64,000 nucleotides of DNA from Copromyces sp. CBS 386.78 (taxonomy: Eukaryota > Ascomycota > Sordariomycetes > Sordariales > Sordariaceae), in assembly GCA_030685235.1 (NCBI GenBank), contig MU839080.1, positions 806,001 through 870,000 on the forward strand. The letters run 5' to 3'. Under the pieces are notes generated by a model. That model saw only the letters and a program-made list of their open reading frames with translations. It had not been told where the DNA came from and did no database searches. Of the stretch, positions 50,935-61,939 are shown piece after piece (the first letter of the stretch is position 1; the number at the start of each line of letters is the position of its first letter). Both the position numbers and the translations under genes were made by a program.

Positions 50935-51052
50935 ACTCGTCGGTTCGGTTGATGTGGGCCTCGCTTACATAACAAGCCAACCGACTCTCCTCATCCTTCT
51001 GAGACTATGAGAGGCGGTTGGCTGGCGAAGCGAATCCACCTAACCGACGAGT
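50935..51052. repeat. Imperfect inverted repeat, potential 118-base hairpin
   Basis: The left arm (50935-50989) and right arm (51009-51052) are inverted copies sharing ACTCGTCGGTT, TCGCTT, AGCCAACCG and CTCTC blocks in order, with small gaps in the right arm. The base of the loop can extend the pairing with CTCAT and ATGAG. A (TGTAG) tract lies directly to the left and a shorter AGTGT-rich stretch directly to the right. No protein is encoded. It could be a remnant of a MITE-like element or simply a foldback; target-site duplication is not evident. Confidence 0.75.
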
Positions 51053-53015
51053 AGTGTAGTGTTGTGTAATGTACGTACAGATGATCCCCTGTAAAACTCT
51101 TTGAGGATTGATTTGATGGCCGAGGTAAATCGTAGAAATTTGACTCGAATCTTAGGGGCCGAAATCGTGCAATTGCTTCCGAACCCATCCAAATGATGAA
51201 TGAGATGGGAATGAGAGAAAAGCAGATGGAAAGAGCTCCGAGAGAAAGATCGAAGGAGGCCGGGCCGAGTAGAATGATGTCAACATGTGGGGCACTTCCC
51301 CTCTCGCAGACGGAGTCGCAACCTAACTGTATTTGATAAGTCCGGGGCCTGAGCCCCTCCAACGTGTCCTGCACTGTCATCAATCACGGCCATGCCACCG
51401 CCAGCCAACGAGACACCGCCGTCTGCCGCAGAGAGACACCAATTCGAAGTGATGAGATGGCGGAATTGCCTTCAGTTGGCATACCACACAATGCACGGGG
51501 CAGTTGTCAAAATAGAAAAAAGAAGCAAAAAGGCGGGATAAAACTCACCTTGCAGTAACTGCGCAACAAATGCTGACTCTCCGTCCCAACAATTACTGCG
51601 GCTGGAAACGATTATGCCTCGGCTAGCATGAGCATATGTGATGTGTCGGCGTGTCCATCCGTCATGCGGCATATGCTGCCCCTAGATTCATTGTCGGAGC
51701 GACGGCGGTCTGGAGGCAGGGAAGAGAAAAAAAGGATTCTCGTAGCGCTCGAGTGACGAATCCGCCTCAAAATCCAATGATATTTTGGGTTGCAAGGCGA
51801 TGATGCATGGATACCCCTTCCTCCTTTGCCACGGATATGCAAAAAGACAGCAAAGATGCTGCTTGACCGCAAGAGGAAAGCGAGGTGTGAGCGAGATGGA
51901 GTCTCGGAGAGATAATGGATGCAAGTCTTTCACAGACTTCCTTGGAAAAAAGAAACGAGAGCCGATGCTGCAATCCACCGTCCCAACAATCCAACCCCGT
52001 TCGGCCCCGTTGCCTCTGCCGCCAAAAAAGCCCCCCCTCCTCCCTTTCGTTCGAAACTTTTGTGACTTGTCCGACCCGTTCTCGTTGTCCCTGGTGCGCC
52101 TTTTCTTTCCTCCTCCCAGCCATGGCTAATGGGCCGTAAACTCGGAATAGACTCCTCCTGTACGGGTATGGGCGACAACGAGGATGAGGGTCTGCGTCGT
52201 ATTCGGTATCTCTTTCGTATTCTTCCTCTGTCCACGACTGTCTTTCCAAATGTTGTTCGACCGACTTGTTGCAGTGCTGTGATATCGGGTGTATGAAGAG
52301 GATCCATTGGCCTTCGGAGCACGTATCCGTTCTGGGACCTTCTCAAGTTTCGGTGTCGGCAACGGTAACCATTCTCCCAATGAGGGGATTCGGAGCGGAG
52401 ACCGACTGGAAGAACCAAGTTGTGGCCTAGCCGTGCCCTGTGGTCCCTTGTTGTCCACTGGGGGGCATCTAAGGAGTCTTGGATCGGGGATCGCTGATTG
52501 GTGGTTGCGGTAAGGCCGGAGATGGTGGTGCAGAAAGGAGAGGGGAGAAGGAGAACTCCGCCTCCAATTTACGGAACCAAAACATTGTCGATAGGAAAAT
52601 TGGCATGCAAAACGACGAGAAATCGAAATGGGAATCAGCTTTGCTTTATAGACCGATTCCGATGCTGGAGCAATCGCCTTTTCCCCCTATCCACACTAAC
52701 ATGGGCTGCGTTGATGACTTGATGACGCTCAGTGCTCTGGACCCCAGGACCCTCAAAAAGTCAGGCCATTATTCTGTCATTGATACCGCTGTCTTGTTGT
52801 AGCGCTACCTGATTGGCCTGCTCCGCCTTTTATCTTTTGCTTCCGACGGGAGGGTGGATCCACCCCCACCGCGTCCAGGTGCCGCGCAACGAACGACCAC
52901 GGCGGTAGTTGAACCCAAGCATCCAAAAAAAGACAACCGCCAGAACCCCAAACACAACCTCGGGTCGATCATCATTTTCGGTGTAGACCCCACCGAGCTG
53001 AGCTGAAAAGTAAAC
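51053..53015. other. Intergenic upstream of JMJD7-like gene
   Basis: About 2 kb between the inverted repeat and the JMJD7-like start. Minus-strand ORFs of about 160 codons (51767-52249, 51930-52418) overlap each other and have no domain. Probably promoter and 5' UTR sequence. Confidence 0.45.
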
Positions 53016-54475
53016 ATGGAGGACGGAAAGGACCACGATCCCATTGCAGACCTGATCGTCACGTACAATGAACTCAACAGCTCCTTCATCGAGGAGCTTC
53101 ACGAAGAGCCCAGTGCGCTCGAGTTTATGCGATTTGTAGCCAGAAACACCCCTTTCGTTGTAAGAGGCGGTGCCGCAAACTGGAAGGCAACCCAGACATG
53201 GACCGCCGAGCATCTGTCCAATTTCCTTGGGGATGAGACTGTCAACGTTGCCGTTACTCCTTTTGGGTATGTTGGATACACGATGATAGTCAGAAAATTC
53301 GAGTAAAAATCATAAAAGCTCACGCATCTTGATACCATCACAAAAGAAACGCCGACGCCCCAACCATCCACCCCCAAACCGGCTCTCTGGTCTTTGCCAA
53401 ACCCCACGAAGAAGACCAACCCTTCAGCGACTTCCTCGCCTATGTGATTCACCAAGAAAAGACCCAAGGACTTCGCAAGTCCGAGGTTCGCTATGCTCAA
53501 ACCCGTAAGTCAAGCCATTTACCTCACTCATCCTCTTTACACAGTGCTCGTATCCCCCTGTACTCATCTCACCCTTCATGCTCCCATCAAACCCCTCTTC
53601 TACCATATTCTCTCAAACCTATCCTAACCAAAAAAAATACAGAAAACGACAACCTCCGACAAGAATACCTCTCCCTCTACAGCCACGTCCCGCCCACCAT
53701 CCCCTGGGCCCGCATCGCCCTCTCCTCGCTAAGTGACCAAGAAGCCAAACCAGAAGCCATCAACCTCTGGATCGGCAACTCTCTGTCCACCACTGCTTTG
53801 CACAAGGATAACTACGAGAACGTCTATGTGCAGATTCGAGGCAGGAAACACTTTGTGCTGTTGCCGCCGCATTGTTTGCCCTGTGTTAATGAGAGTGAAC
53901 TCAAGAGTGGGGGGTATGTACGTCGCCAGCACCAGAAAACCGGGGGTGGGGACGAAGAGAAGGGAGAAACTGGTGAGGAGGAGGGTGAAGGGGAAAAAGG
54001 GGGGGAACTGGAGCTGGTGATGGAGAAGGAAAATGATGAGGAGACAGGAAAAGAAAAGGACGTAACAGTCCCTTTTGCCATCTGGGACCCCGATAAGCCC
54101 GAGGAGAATGCCACGCGGTACTCGAAGCTGGCGGAGCCGATGAGGGTGACACTGGAGGAGGGGGATATGCTTTATTTGCCTGCTATGTGGTGAGTCTTTT
54201 TCCCTCCAGGAAGCGGGAGTGAGCCAGTGAGTGATTGATTGCTAACAAGATGAACGACAGGTATCACAAAGTCTCCCAGTCTTGCTCGCAAGAAGGGATT
54301 TGCGTTGCTGTGAACTATTGGTGAGTCAACCAAGCAATATCCATCTGTTCTGCAACGATCATGTGCTAACCACTAGAAAAAAAAAAGGTACGACATGGAC
54401 TTCACCGGGCCTCTATACCCGTTTACTTCCTTTGTGAGAGCAGTCAACCAGCAGCAGCAGAAGCACCACCAGTAA
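53016..54475 (+). CDS. JmjC-domain 2-oxoglutarate oxygenase, JMJD7-like
   Basis: Five exons, 53016-53266, 53347-53504, 53643-54189, 54261-54320 and 54388-54475, give 367 residues. The N-terminal domain (EEPSALEFMRFVARNTPFVV, GAANWKATQTW) and the JmjC core match JMJD7, known in animals as a lysyl hydroxylase of DRG GTPases. Iron-binding residues are H190, D192 (HKD motif) and H321 (YHKVSQS); RKHFVLLPP follows. An acidic low-complexity insert of about 45 residues (about 230-276, Glu/Gly/Lys-rich) separates the core strands and is not typical of the human protein. Several introns split the gene just before Trp codons, and two acceptors are A-rich, so small boundary errors are possible. Substrate is inferred. 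Confidence 0.85.
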
Positions 54476-54611
54476 CAGAACAAAGGGGGTGAAGGGTCGT
54501 GAAAGGATTAGAGAGGTTAGAGAATAGAGGCAATATACCCACTGGTCTCTTAAATCTGGCCATACCTAGGTAGGTAGCACCCAATGCAGACAGTGGGTGC
54601 CATGTACTATT

Positions 54612-54748
54612 CCAGGTGCCTGTCACCGTTCCTGTCAAGGTCCCATCCTCCCCCAAACATCGGATGACAAGACACCCTCCTAGCCGCCCCGCGCCGTCCC
54701 GAACTGTTGGGACCTACACGGCCCAGGCACCCAAGGCGCCTTATAAGG
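54612..54748 (+). promoter_or_regulatory. Upstream control region of Pol III-like element, copy 2
   Basis: Contains the 23-base block at 54612-54634 (21/23 with copy 1), CATCGGATGAC at 54658-54668, and TATAAGG at 54742-54748. The TATA box starts exactly 24 bases before CTACCACAACGG (54766-54777), the same spacing as in copy 1. The region lies between the JMJD7-like stop and the Spb1 3' end. Confidence 0.5.
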
Positions 54749-54769
54749 CCCATTACCTAACCCCACTAC

Positions 54770-54940
54770 CACAACGGAGAGCTCTGTGCTGTGGCCTGGT
54801 CTTATGGCGCAGTGGTTCCATTCCCCGTTGATGGAAAACATTGCCGGGTGCGCGGTATCCCGAGGTACAGTTTTCGCAAAGTCAGCAGCTGGCGGATTGT
54901 GCGTTCGTTCCACAAGCGTACCATGGGCGACTTAGTTTTT
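54770..54940 (+). ncRNA. Candidate Pol III-transcribed structured RNA, copy 2
   Basis: Better preserved copy. GGCGCAGTGGTT (54806-54817) resembles a Pol III A box. CCGTTGATG (54825-54833), GCAGCTGGCGGATTGT (54885-54900) and ACAAGCGTACCATGGG (54912-54927) are identical to copy 1, in the same order. Between the last two is GCGTTCGTTCC (54901-54911), a B-box-like motif one base short of the consensus. A T10 run follows. Pairing of GCCTGGT with ACCATGGGC needs a bulge, unlike the perfect stem in copy 1. Ends are estimates. tRNA, 5S rRNA, U6 and SRP RNA were considered and do not fit. Confidence 0.5.
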
Positions 54941-54945
54941 TTTTT
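54936..54945 (+). terminator. T10 run, probable Pol III terminator
   Basis: Ten uninterrupted T bases follow the last conserved block of copy 2 by eight bases. Runs of five or more T on the non-template strand terminate Pol III in fungi. A second T8 run lies at about 54950. Confidence 0.5.
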
Positions 54946-55724
54946 CGATTTTTTTTCATTCGACTCGGGAGTTATTGCTGATATCGGATATGTACTTCTT
55001 TTATTTTTGTTTTCGGTTTTGGGGTTGAAAATGGACAACACAAAAATCGCGATGATCTGTCTCTGTCCGGCAACATCAAACATCCGTAAACCCAAAATCG
55101 GCCAACGACGACACTTCAATCGGAAAATCAATAACGCTATTTTTATTTTGTTCCCCCTTGTGATGCCCTTCGAGGGTCAAACTACTGGTCATCTTCACCA
55201 AGATGGATTACAGTTGCCCGCGACGGAGAGTGACATCTAGAACTAGTAGCCTCGCGAGCGTTAAAGGGCCGGGGACACTCGTAAAGATCATCACATTCAT
55301 TGGATATGCCGCGAAGAAAATCTTGTCAGCGAGATTACATGGCCACTGGCATCCAAGTTACGGGTATCAACTCCTTTTATCGACGTCCATGCACAATTTC
55401 CTCAAACGCTGACCAACCGTGCGAGCCGATGACTTCTCCATCGCGAGGGCCGGAAGGTTTGTTTGCGAGGTGGAAGATGGAAGGAAATGGGGATGTGATC
55501 ATGTGAACCCAATAAAACGACACCTTGAAAGTTGTCAACAGTGCTGCACTTCTTATTGATCATCCAACAATCCATATCCCTTTGATGTACATCAACAACA
55601 ACAACAACAACAAAATCTGTCTTGTCACAACCACCGTCTTCTACAACTATATGAACAGGTAAAAAGGTATCGCAATTAAAACTTCCACCCATAACTATGC
55701 TTTTGCTGCTGGACACGGACACGT
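54946..55724. other. Intergenic, downstream of Pol III-like copy 2 and Spb1 3' flank
   Basis: The first 75 bases or so share blocks with the flank of copy 1. The remainder is the 3' side of Spb1. A (CAA)7 tract at 55593-55613 falls in the likely Spb1 3' UTR. No gene is visible. Confidence 0.5.
55593..55613. repeat. (CAA)7 microsatellite
   Basis: Seven uninterrupted CAA units downstream of the Spb1 stop codon. No function is inferred. Confidence 0.9.
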
Positions 55725-58432
55725 CTAGTTCTTCTTCTTGGAAATCCTCTTCATCGCCCTCAACTCCTTCTTCATACGAGGATCCACCATCTTGTATCTG
55801 CCCTTGACTGTCGTAGTGAGAAGACCGAGTTAGCATCATTCCAACATCGACATGAGAGAACGGAGTGAAATACGAACCTCCTCTAGGTCTGCCCTGCAGA
55901 CCCCTGTTAGAACCAGCAGCCTTGACGACCTTGACAGGCGCCTTCCTTGTCTTCTTCTTAACCTGCGACATGAGCTTCGAGATGCTGGAAGCCTTCTCCT
56001 TTTCTGACAAGCCATCGTCACCGACAAGCATATCGGCCTTCTTCTTGAGCTTCTCAAGTCTCTGGGCCTGCTTGAACTTTTTCCTGGCCTTGGCCTCGGC
56101 CACCTTCTTGATGGGACGAGCGTTGTAGGCGCGAAGCTTTTCCTTGATGGCCTCCGCCGCGGCCTTGGTGATGGGCTTATGAGGCTTGTCGTGCTTGGAC
56201 TCATCGTCAAGGAACCAGTCGGGAAGACCGTCGCGGTCCTTGAAGGCGTGCTTGGTATAACCGTCGTCGATGACGTCGTAACTTGTCTTCTCGCCGGTCG
56301 CAAGCTGGTGGGCGAGGGTCATGGCCTCGGCGGTGATAATGTCGATGTCTGTGGTTGTCATAGTCAGCTGGTGTCCTTACCAGATTATACTGAAGAGGGA
56401 CTGAATGGAGCTTACCAGGCCTGCCGTTCTTCTTCTTCCTCTCAACGTTCTCCCAGTCGTCATCCTCGTTGTTCTTGACGACCTCGAAATCATCCTCATC
56501 ATCGCTCTCCTCAGCCGCCTTCTTGCTCTTGGCCTTGGTGTCCTTCTTCTCGTTTTTCATCTTCTTAGTAACCTTGAGCTCCTCGACAGCCTCAACAAGC
56601 TCGGCCTCCTGAGTCTCCTCCTCAGATTCCGGCTCCTCCAAAAGCCCTGGTATTTCGGCAAAGATACCTTGGCTGAAGAAGTTCTTGGCGCGCTTAGACA
56701 GACCATCCTTCTCTTCTGACTGACCGTCCAGATCTGTTATAAGCTTCTGGCCTGGTTCACCATCCTCCAAGTCGGAATCGTCATCACTGCTGTCCACTTC
56801 GAGCTCCTCATCATCATCTTCGTCGCTGCCCGCCTTCTCATCGCCAGATACACCTTCCCATTCGTCGTCGCCGTTCTCTTTCCTAGCCTTCTTGGCACGG
56901 TACTTGGCATCGGACGCCGCCTTGCGCTCCCGATACTGATCGTATAGGTTGTCGAGCTCTTCCTCCAGACGATCGGCCTCCTCGTCGCTATCGTCGTTTT
57001 CGCCGTCGGAGCCAAAGTCGTAATCCTTCGTCTTCTCGGCCTCCTTGAGAAGGGCCATCTTGCCCTTGGCGATCTTGTTCAGAGCAGCGTTCGCGTCGAT
57101 GGTCTTGAGACGGAACATGGCACCCTCACCGCGAGGGCCTTCCTGCTCCATACCGATATCCATGGGCGCAGTCATGTTCATCTGCATGCGCACAATCTCC
57201 TTTTGCTTCTTCTCGTTCTCGCGCCTCCTCTCGCGCTTCTTCTTGGAGCTCTCTTTTTCCTTGATCCTTTGCAGCTCCTCCTGAATTCTGAGCTCCTCAT
57301 CCATGTTCTCCACTACCGCAACCTCCTCGTCGACAGCCGCCGCCTTCTGGCTCTTCTTGGTGGGGAAGCCGAAGATCTCTCGTACTTTTAGACGCCACTT
57401 CAAGAGTAGCTTGAACTCTTTCCTGCCGAGCACCTTGAGATCGGCGCAGCAGAGACGGATTTCTTCGGTCGTTTCGGGGAGCTTGTCAAGGGCAGCCAAC
57501 GCTACGTCGCCGTTCTTGGGTTGCTCAAAGCTGAGTTTGTTGTACTGGCCGAGAATGGCGATGGGATCGACAGTGTTGATGAACTCGCTGGCAGAGATCT
57601 CCTTGAACTGGATGTACTCTCCCTCCTCGTAACCCTCTCTCTTTCTCTTCTTGATCTCGGGGTTGTAGACCTTGGCTTCGTTGTTGGGGGCGGGGCCGGC
57701 CACATCCTCGAAAACGGAGCGGGGGTCGAGAAGCTTGGGATCAATGCGCTTGGGGGCCTTGAAGCCGCGGCAGACGACGAAGATTTCGGCGGAGACGTTA
57801 CGGGACGAAGGGGGCTTCGTGGCCTCGACCTTGGCGAAAAGCTGGTTGCAAACCCAGAGAAGGGAGTTGTAATCCTTGGATCGGAAAACCTTGGTGACGA
57901 AAGTACCACCCTCGACAAGGAACTCAGTGGCCAGCTTCAGCGAGTGCAGGGCAAGTTCGGCCTGGTTGTACGAATCCTGAACCCAAGCGGTACCGACGTT
58001 GGGCGCACCATCGTGAAGCACGACGTCGGCCTTCCATGTCTTGAGATGGGTGCGGATGGTGGCGCGACACTTTTCGGTGGTAATATCGCTCTGAAAGGTA
58101 ATGACCTTGGGAATGGGCTTGATGGGAGCGAGATCGACACCGATAATGATGGAGTTTGTTGGCATAGTCTCGGCGCAGACTTGACACCACGACTAGGGAC
58201 GGAAACAGACAAGGTTAGTTCACCCCGTAATGGACTGGATGCTCAAGACTATATGATAACTTACACCGGGCGCAGCGCAAAGATCGAGAGCGACCTTGCT
58301 CTTCTCGAGGAAGCCATACTTTTTGTTGAGCTGGATCAACTTGAAGGCGGCACGAGCACGATAACCCTTCTCTTTGGCAAGCTTGTACCACTTGTCCAAA
58401 CGGCCCTTGCCGTGTTTCTTTTGAATCGCCAT
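55725..58432 (-). CDS. spb1: Spb1, AdoMet-dependent rRNA methyltransferase (60S biogenesis)
   Basis: Nucleolar enzyme that 2'-O-methylates large-subunit rRNA in the peptidyl-transferase A-loop and is needed for 60S maturation. Four exons, 58432-58265, 58192-56416, 56348-55878 and 55807-55725, give 832 residues. The FtsJ/RrmJ-type fold covers about 20-205 with ALDLCAAPG (SAM-binding, split by intron 1), [20 protein letters not shown] and [11 protein letters not shown], which supply the K-D-K-E catalytic residues. A DUF3381 region, acidic linkers with long Asp/Glu runs, and the Spb1 C-terminal domain follow ([25 protein letters not shown], then a basic KRISKKKN end). The last exon encodes [16 protein letters not shown]. 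It diverges from Cdt2. Confidence 0.95.
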
Positions 58433-59466
58433 GGCGTCGGTGCTCTAAGTCGGGTAATAGCCGACTGGTGTTGTTTGAGCAAGACGACCTGGTGATTTTT
58501 TGGTAGGTGATGTTCTGGTGGAAATGCAGTGGCCTTTGACTTTCCTCCAGCACTCGCAGCGCAGGGATTGCAGGGTCGTCGTTGCAGAATGATTTTTTTG
58601 GATGGCGGCTGCAGGGCGATAAGCGATAAGGAGCTGGACTCCTCCAAAACTCCAACGGCTGGTGGGGCAACGAGCAAAGACGGCCCCGTCAGAGTGGGTC
58701 AGACATCCGCGGGTCGAACTGCAGTGCATTGACCAATCTTCAGGCATGTCTCGAGCGACCGCGACTTATGGGACGAAAAGCCATTAAGCTTTCGCGATCC
58801 AGCGCGTCATTTGTTCCGCGTCTCGCGTTCCTGATGGAGCACTAGACCGCATACCTTCTAGGGGCCCCACGGCCGCTGCGGACCGCACGCCCAGCCTTCA
58901 TTGCCCACTGTTCAGGTCCAAGGTCAGGTTTCCAGCCTTGTCGATTTGGTTGCCCGGCAAACTCAGATTCACGGGGCAGCGAAGCGTAAATCCACAACAA
59001 GAAACCGAATCCATCCATCATTTCCACGCATTCAATCTCAAGCACATCTCGGGGGACTCTATCGACCGCATCCGCCACCCAATAGACTCAACGCCAATAC
59101 CTAACCCCCCGGGCCTGCGCTTACCTGGTCTCTCAACGACGACCTCTCGTCCTTCTTCAACAGCTCAGCCTGCACATAGCCTAGCCTGCAACTACTTCGA
59201 CATCAGCCATTATCCAACTTCAAGTCGACAATTGCCATCGACACATACGCCAGATATTCCCAACTGATTAACTTGACATTGTACATATATCCAACATCAC
59301 GACCTGCTCTCTGTCCACGTGTGCCCTTCCCATCGGCGGCCCCTCGCTGCCAGGTCGCGCGCATCCAGCGTCGCCGGCCCCGTGTACATCGTCTCTATCC
59401 CGACTTGTTGCATAAGCACCCCGGTCCCAGCTCTTCGCTCTGGTAGTCCAAGAGAATCCCTTCGCC
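58433..59466. promoter_or_regulatory. Divergent promoter region, Spb1 and Cdt2
   Basis: A 1 kb interval between divergently transcribed genes. ORFs inside it overlap and lack domains. No specific operator or TATA box is clear. Confidence 0.5.
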
Positions 59467-61939
59467 ATGGCCGATAACTCCAGCAGCACTTCCACCCCCT
59501 TGGGAGTTAAGAGCTCGTCGTCGTTGAACACCACCAACAATATCCCCCCGATTCCATCATCTCCTCCGCCGCGAAGCTCAGCCAAGGAACGTCGAAACCC
59601 GTCCATCACCCCCAGGAAATTCAGGCGCTTCTTTACTCCCCGAGTCATAGCGAACAACAACCCCAGCGCTTCTCAAACGGCTCTTCGTGATCTAGCCGGC
59701 CCTCTCCTACAACGATCTCATACACCATCCAGTCCACTCAGGCCCATCTCGGAAGAGGAAATCCCCGATGTATTACCGAACCTCCAGGATAGCCAGAGAA
59801 GCTCCAAGCGTCGAAAGATTACCCATGCTTCAACACCCAAGAGGGCTGAGGCATCTCACGTCTCGCACCTACCCTCTCCTGCCGCCACATCACCAGCGCT
59901 ACTTCCGACTCCCGAGTTGAGGCGCGATCGTCTCGGCAGCCCCATCCATTCTATTCGGAAGCTACCGTCCCAATTGGCCCTTGATGGAGATGAGGCTGAG
60001 TCGGAAGAAAGTGATGATGATGATGATGATGATGAGCAAGAGTTGCCAACCACACGGCGTCGGCCAAACCGGGCGCCTATACAGTTGGATCGTCGGGGAG
60101 TGGGAGCTCAACTGGTACAGAGAATGACAGGTGGTATGCCTGGTGCTGGAAACAGGACTTTGTCGTGCCCAGTTTCGGGTATGTGATGGAATATTGATAG
60201 ATATTTTGTAAGCTCATGCTGACTTGGTGAACAGATTGGAGGTCGGAAACAGCAGACTTTTATAGTCGCCGTGAAGACGCTCACTTTATGACCAGCCACG
60301 AAGGACATCCGCGCAGTATCCCATTCTGCACCACAAGCTGCAATAGTAAGTCAGCATGCATCATGTACTTGAAACTCCGTTTGCTAACCACCCCAAAGCC
60401 AAGAGTCTTGTTGCTGTAGGTGACGAGGAAGGGTATGTGCGTCTGTTGGACACCCAGAATGAGTTTTCGCAGATGAACATGTCGTTCCAGGCGCATGGTA
60501 ACGCCATCATTGACATGGCCTTCTCCGACGATGACCTGCTTCTTGCCACAGCTTCTGGTGACCAAACAGGCAAGGTGCTGGACTTTGTAACCCAACAGCC
60601 CATCTCGATCCTAGGTCACCACACCGCATCTCTCAAACAAGTCCGTTTCCAACCGGGCCGCGGCGCCAATTCTGTTCTTGCCACAACTAGTAGAGATGGT
60701 AGCGTACAGATCTGGGATCTCCGTTGCCGAGGTGGGCCGGTGCAAGACGTTGCTATCCGCTCAGAAGCTGGCCTTCACGCTCGTCTTCCTCGCACCCCTA
60801 ACCCGGGCTGCGTTGTTAACAGCATCTATGATGCCCATTCACGCATTCCCCAGAAACAGGCTCGCAACCTGCTTCCCGGCGCCAGTAACGTCGACGTAGC
60901 CCGGATAGGCGAGGTACCTGGTCGCATTGGTGAAGTCTCCGTCACCGCTCTCCAGTTTCTTCCTCCTGGTAGGGAACACCTCTTCCTCACGGCCTGCGAA
61001 GCCGACGCCAGCGTCAAGCTCTGGGACATCCGCGCCGTGCACACCAGCCGACACCACAAATACAGCACCCCCGTCTCCTTCACAGCGCCCCTGCCCAGCC
61101 ACGCCAACTGGCGTCCGTTCGGCATCTCCTCCGTGGCCCTCGGCGGCGACGGCTCCCGCCTCTACACGCTCTGCAAAGACAACACCGTCTACGCCTATAG
61201 CACCGCCCACCTCGTCCTCGGCCACGCCGTCGAGCTAGCCGCTGCCCGTCCCGGCGAGGAACCCCCGCGCCGCCGGCACCACTACGGCACCGCAAACGAG
61301 GGTCTCGGCCCCCTCTACGGCTTCCGCCACCCGCTCTTCCACGCAACATCCTTCTACGTCAAATCCGCCATCCGGCCCGCTAGGAACGGCCACTCGGAAC
61401 TTTTGGCAGTGGGAAGCAGCGACGGCGCCGCCGTCCTCTTCCCCACCGACGAGCGCTACATCAAAGAAGCCTTCGCCTGGCAGCGCCAGCACCCGAACCA
61501 AGAAGACGATGATTCTTACCTCATCGGCGAACCTACATCCTGTCACCCCGTCACGCCCGCTCGTCCGCGCCTTACCCGCAGCGCCACCACTTCCCTTTTA
61601 TCATCCTCGTCAGTGTCCATGTCCTCATCATCCGGACGACCAGGAACCAGCTCCTCGGCGAGCTTGTTCGGTATTAAAGGTGGTCAGTCCTCAAACACGC
61701 CCATCATCCGTCGCGGCACGCCGCTCGTGCGCGGGCACGAGAAGGAGGTGGGCTCGCTTACGTGGGCGTTGGACGGCAGCTTGGTGACGGCGAGCGATGA
61801 TTACCTGGTGAGATGCTGGCGCGAGGGCCGCGAGGAGGCGAAGGATTTGAGGACCGGTGGTGAGACGGGCGGGAGGAGGTGGGGGTGCGGATGGGCGGAT
61901 GTGGGGGATCAGTGGGATGGTGATGTTAATGATTGGTGA
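59467..61939 (+). CDS. cdt2: Cdt2, WD40 substrate receptor of CRL4 ubiquitin ligase
   Basis: Recruits PCNA-bound substrates such as Cdt1 to Cul4-Ddb1 for degradation in S phase and after DNA damage. Exons 59467-60178, 60235-60345 and 60399-61939 give 787 residues. The N terminus (about 1-235) is disordered and rich in Ser/Pro, with SP/TP sites and an Asp run near 180. WD40 repeats occupy about 275 onwards: LVAVGDEEGYVRLLD, DMAFSDDDLLLATASGDQTGKVLD, SVLATTSRDGSVQIWDLR, HLFLTACEADASVKLWDIR. A final repeat near the C terminus reads LVTASDDYLVRCW. A Ser-rich linker interrupts the last repeats. An N-terminal KFRRFFTPR (residues 51-59) resembles a PCNA-interacting box. Orthology rests on layout and WD repeats; other DCAF proteins are less likely. 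Confidence 0.82.

Noticed and set aside
50783..50980. Minus-strand ORF with Tyr-Thr-Thr-Leu-His repeats
   Set aside because: It is only the translation of the pentanucleotide tract.
51767..52418. Two overlapping minus-strand ORFs of about 160 codons
   Set aside because: Different frames of the same bases, no recognisable domain, no splice context.
54800..54935. tRNA gene in the Pol III-like element
   Set aside because: The A-box is good, but no 7-base acceptor stem or anticodon stem forms, and the B box is one base short. It is better described as tRNA-like.
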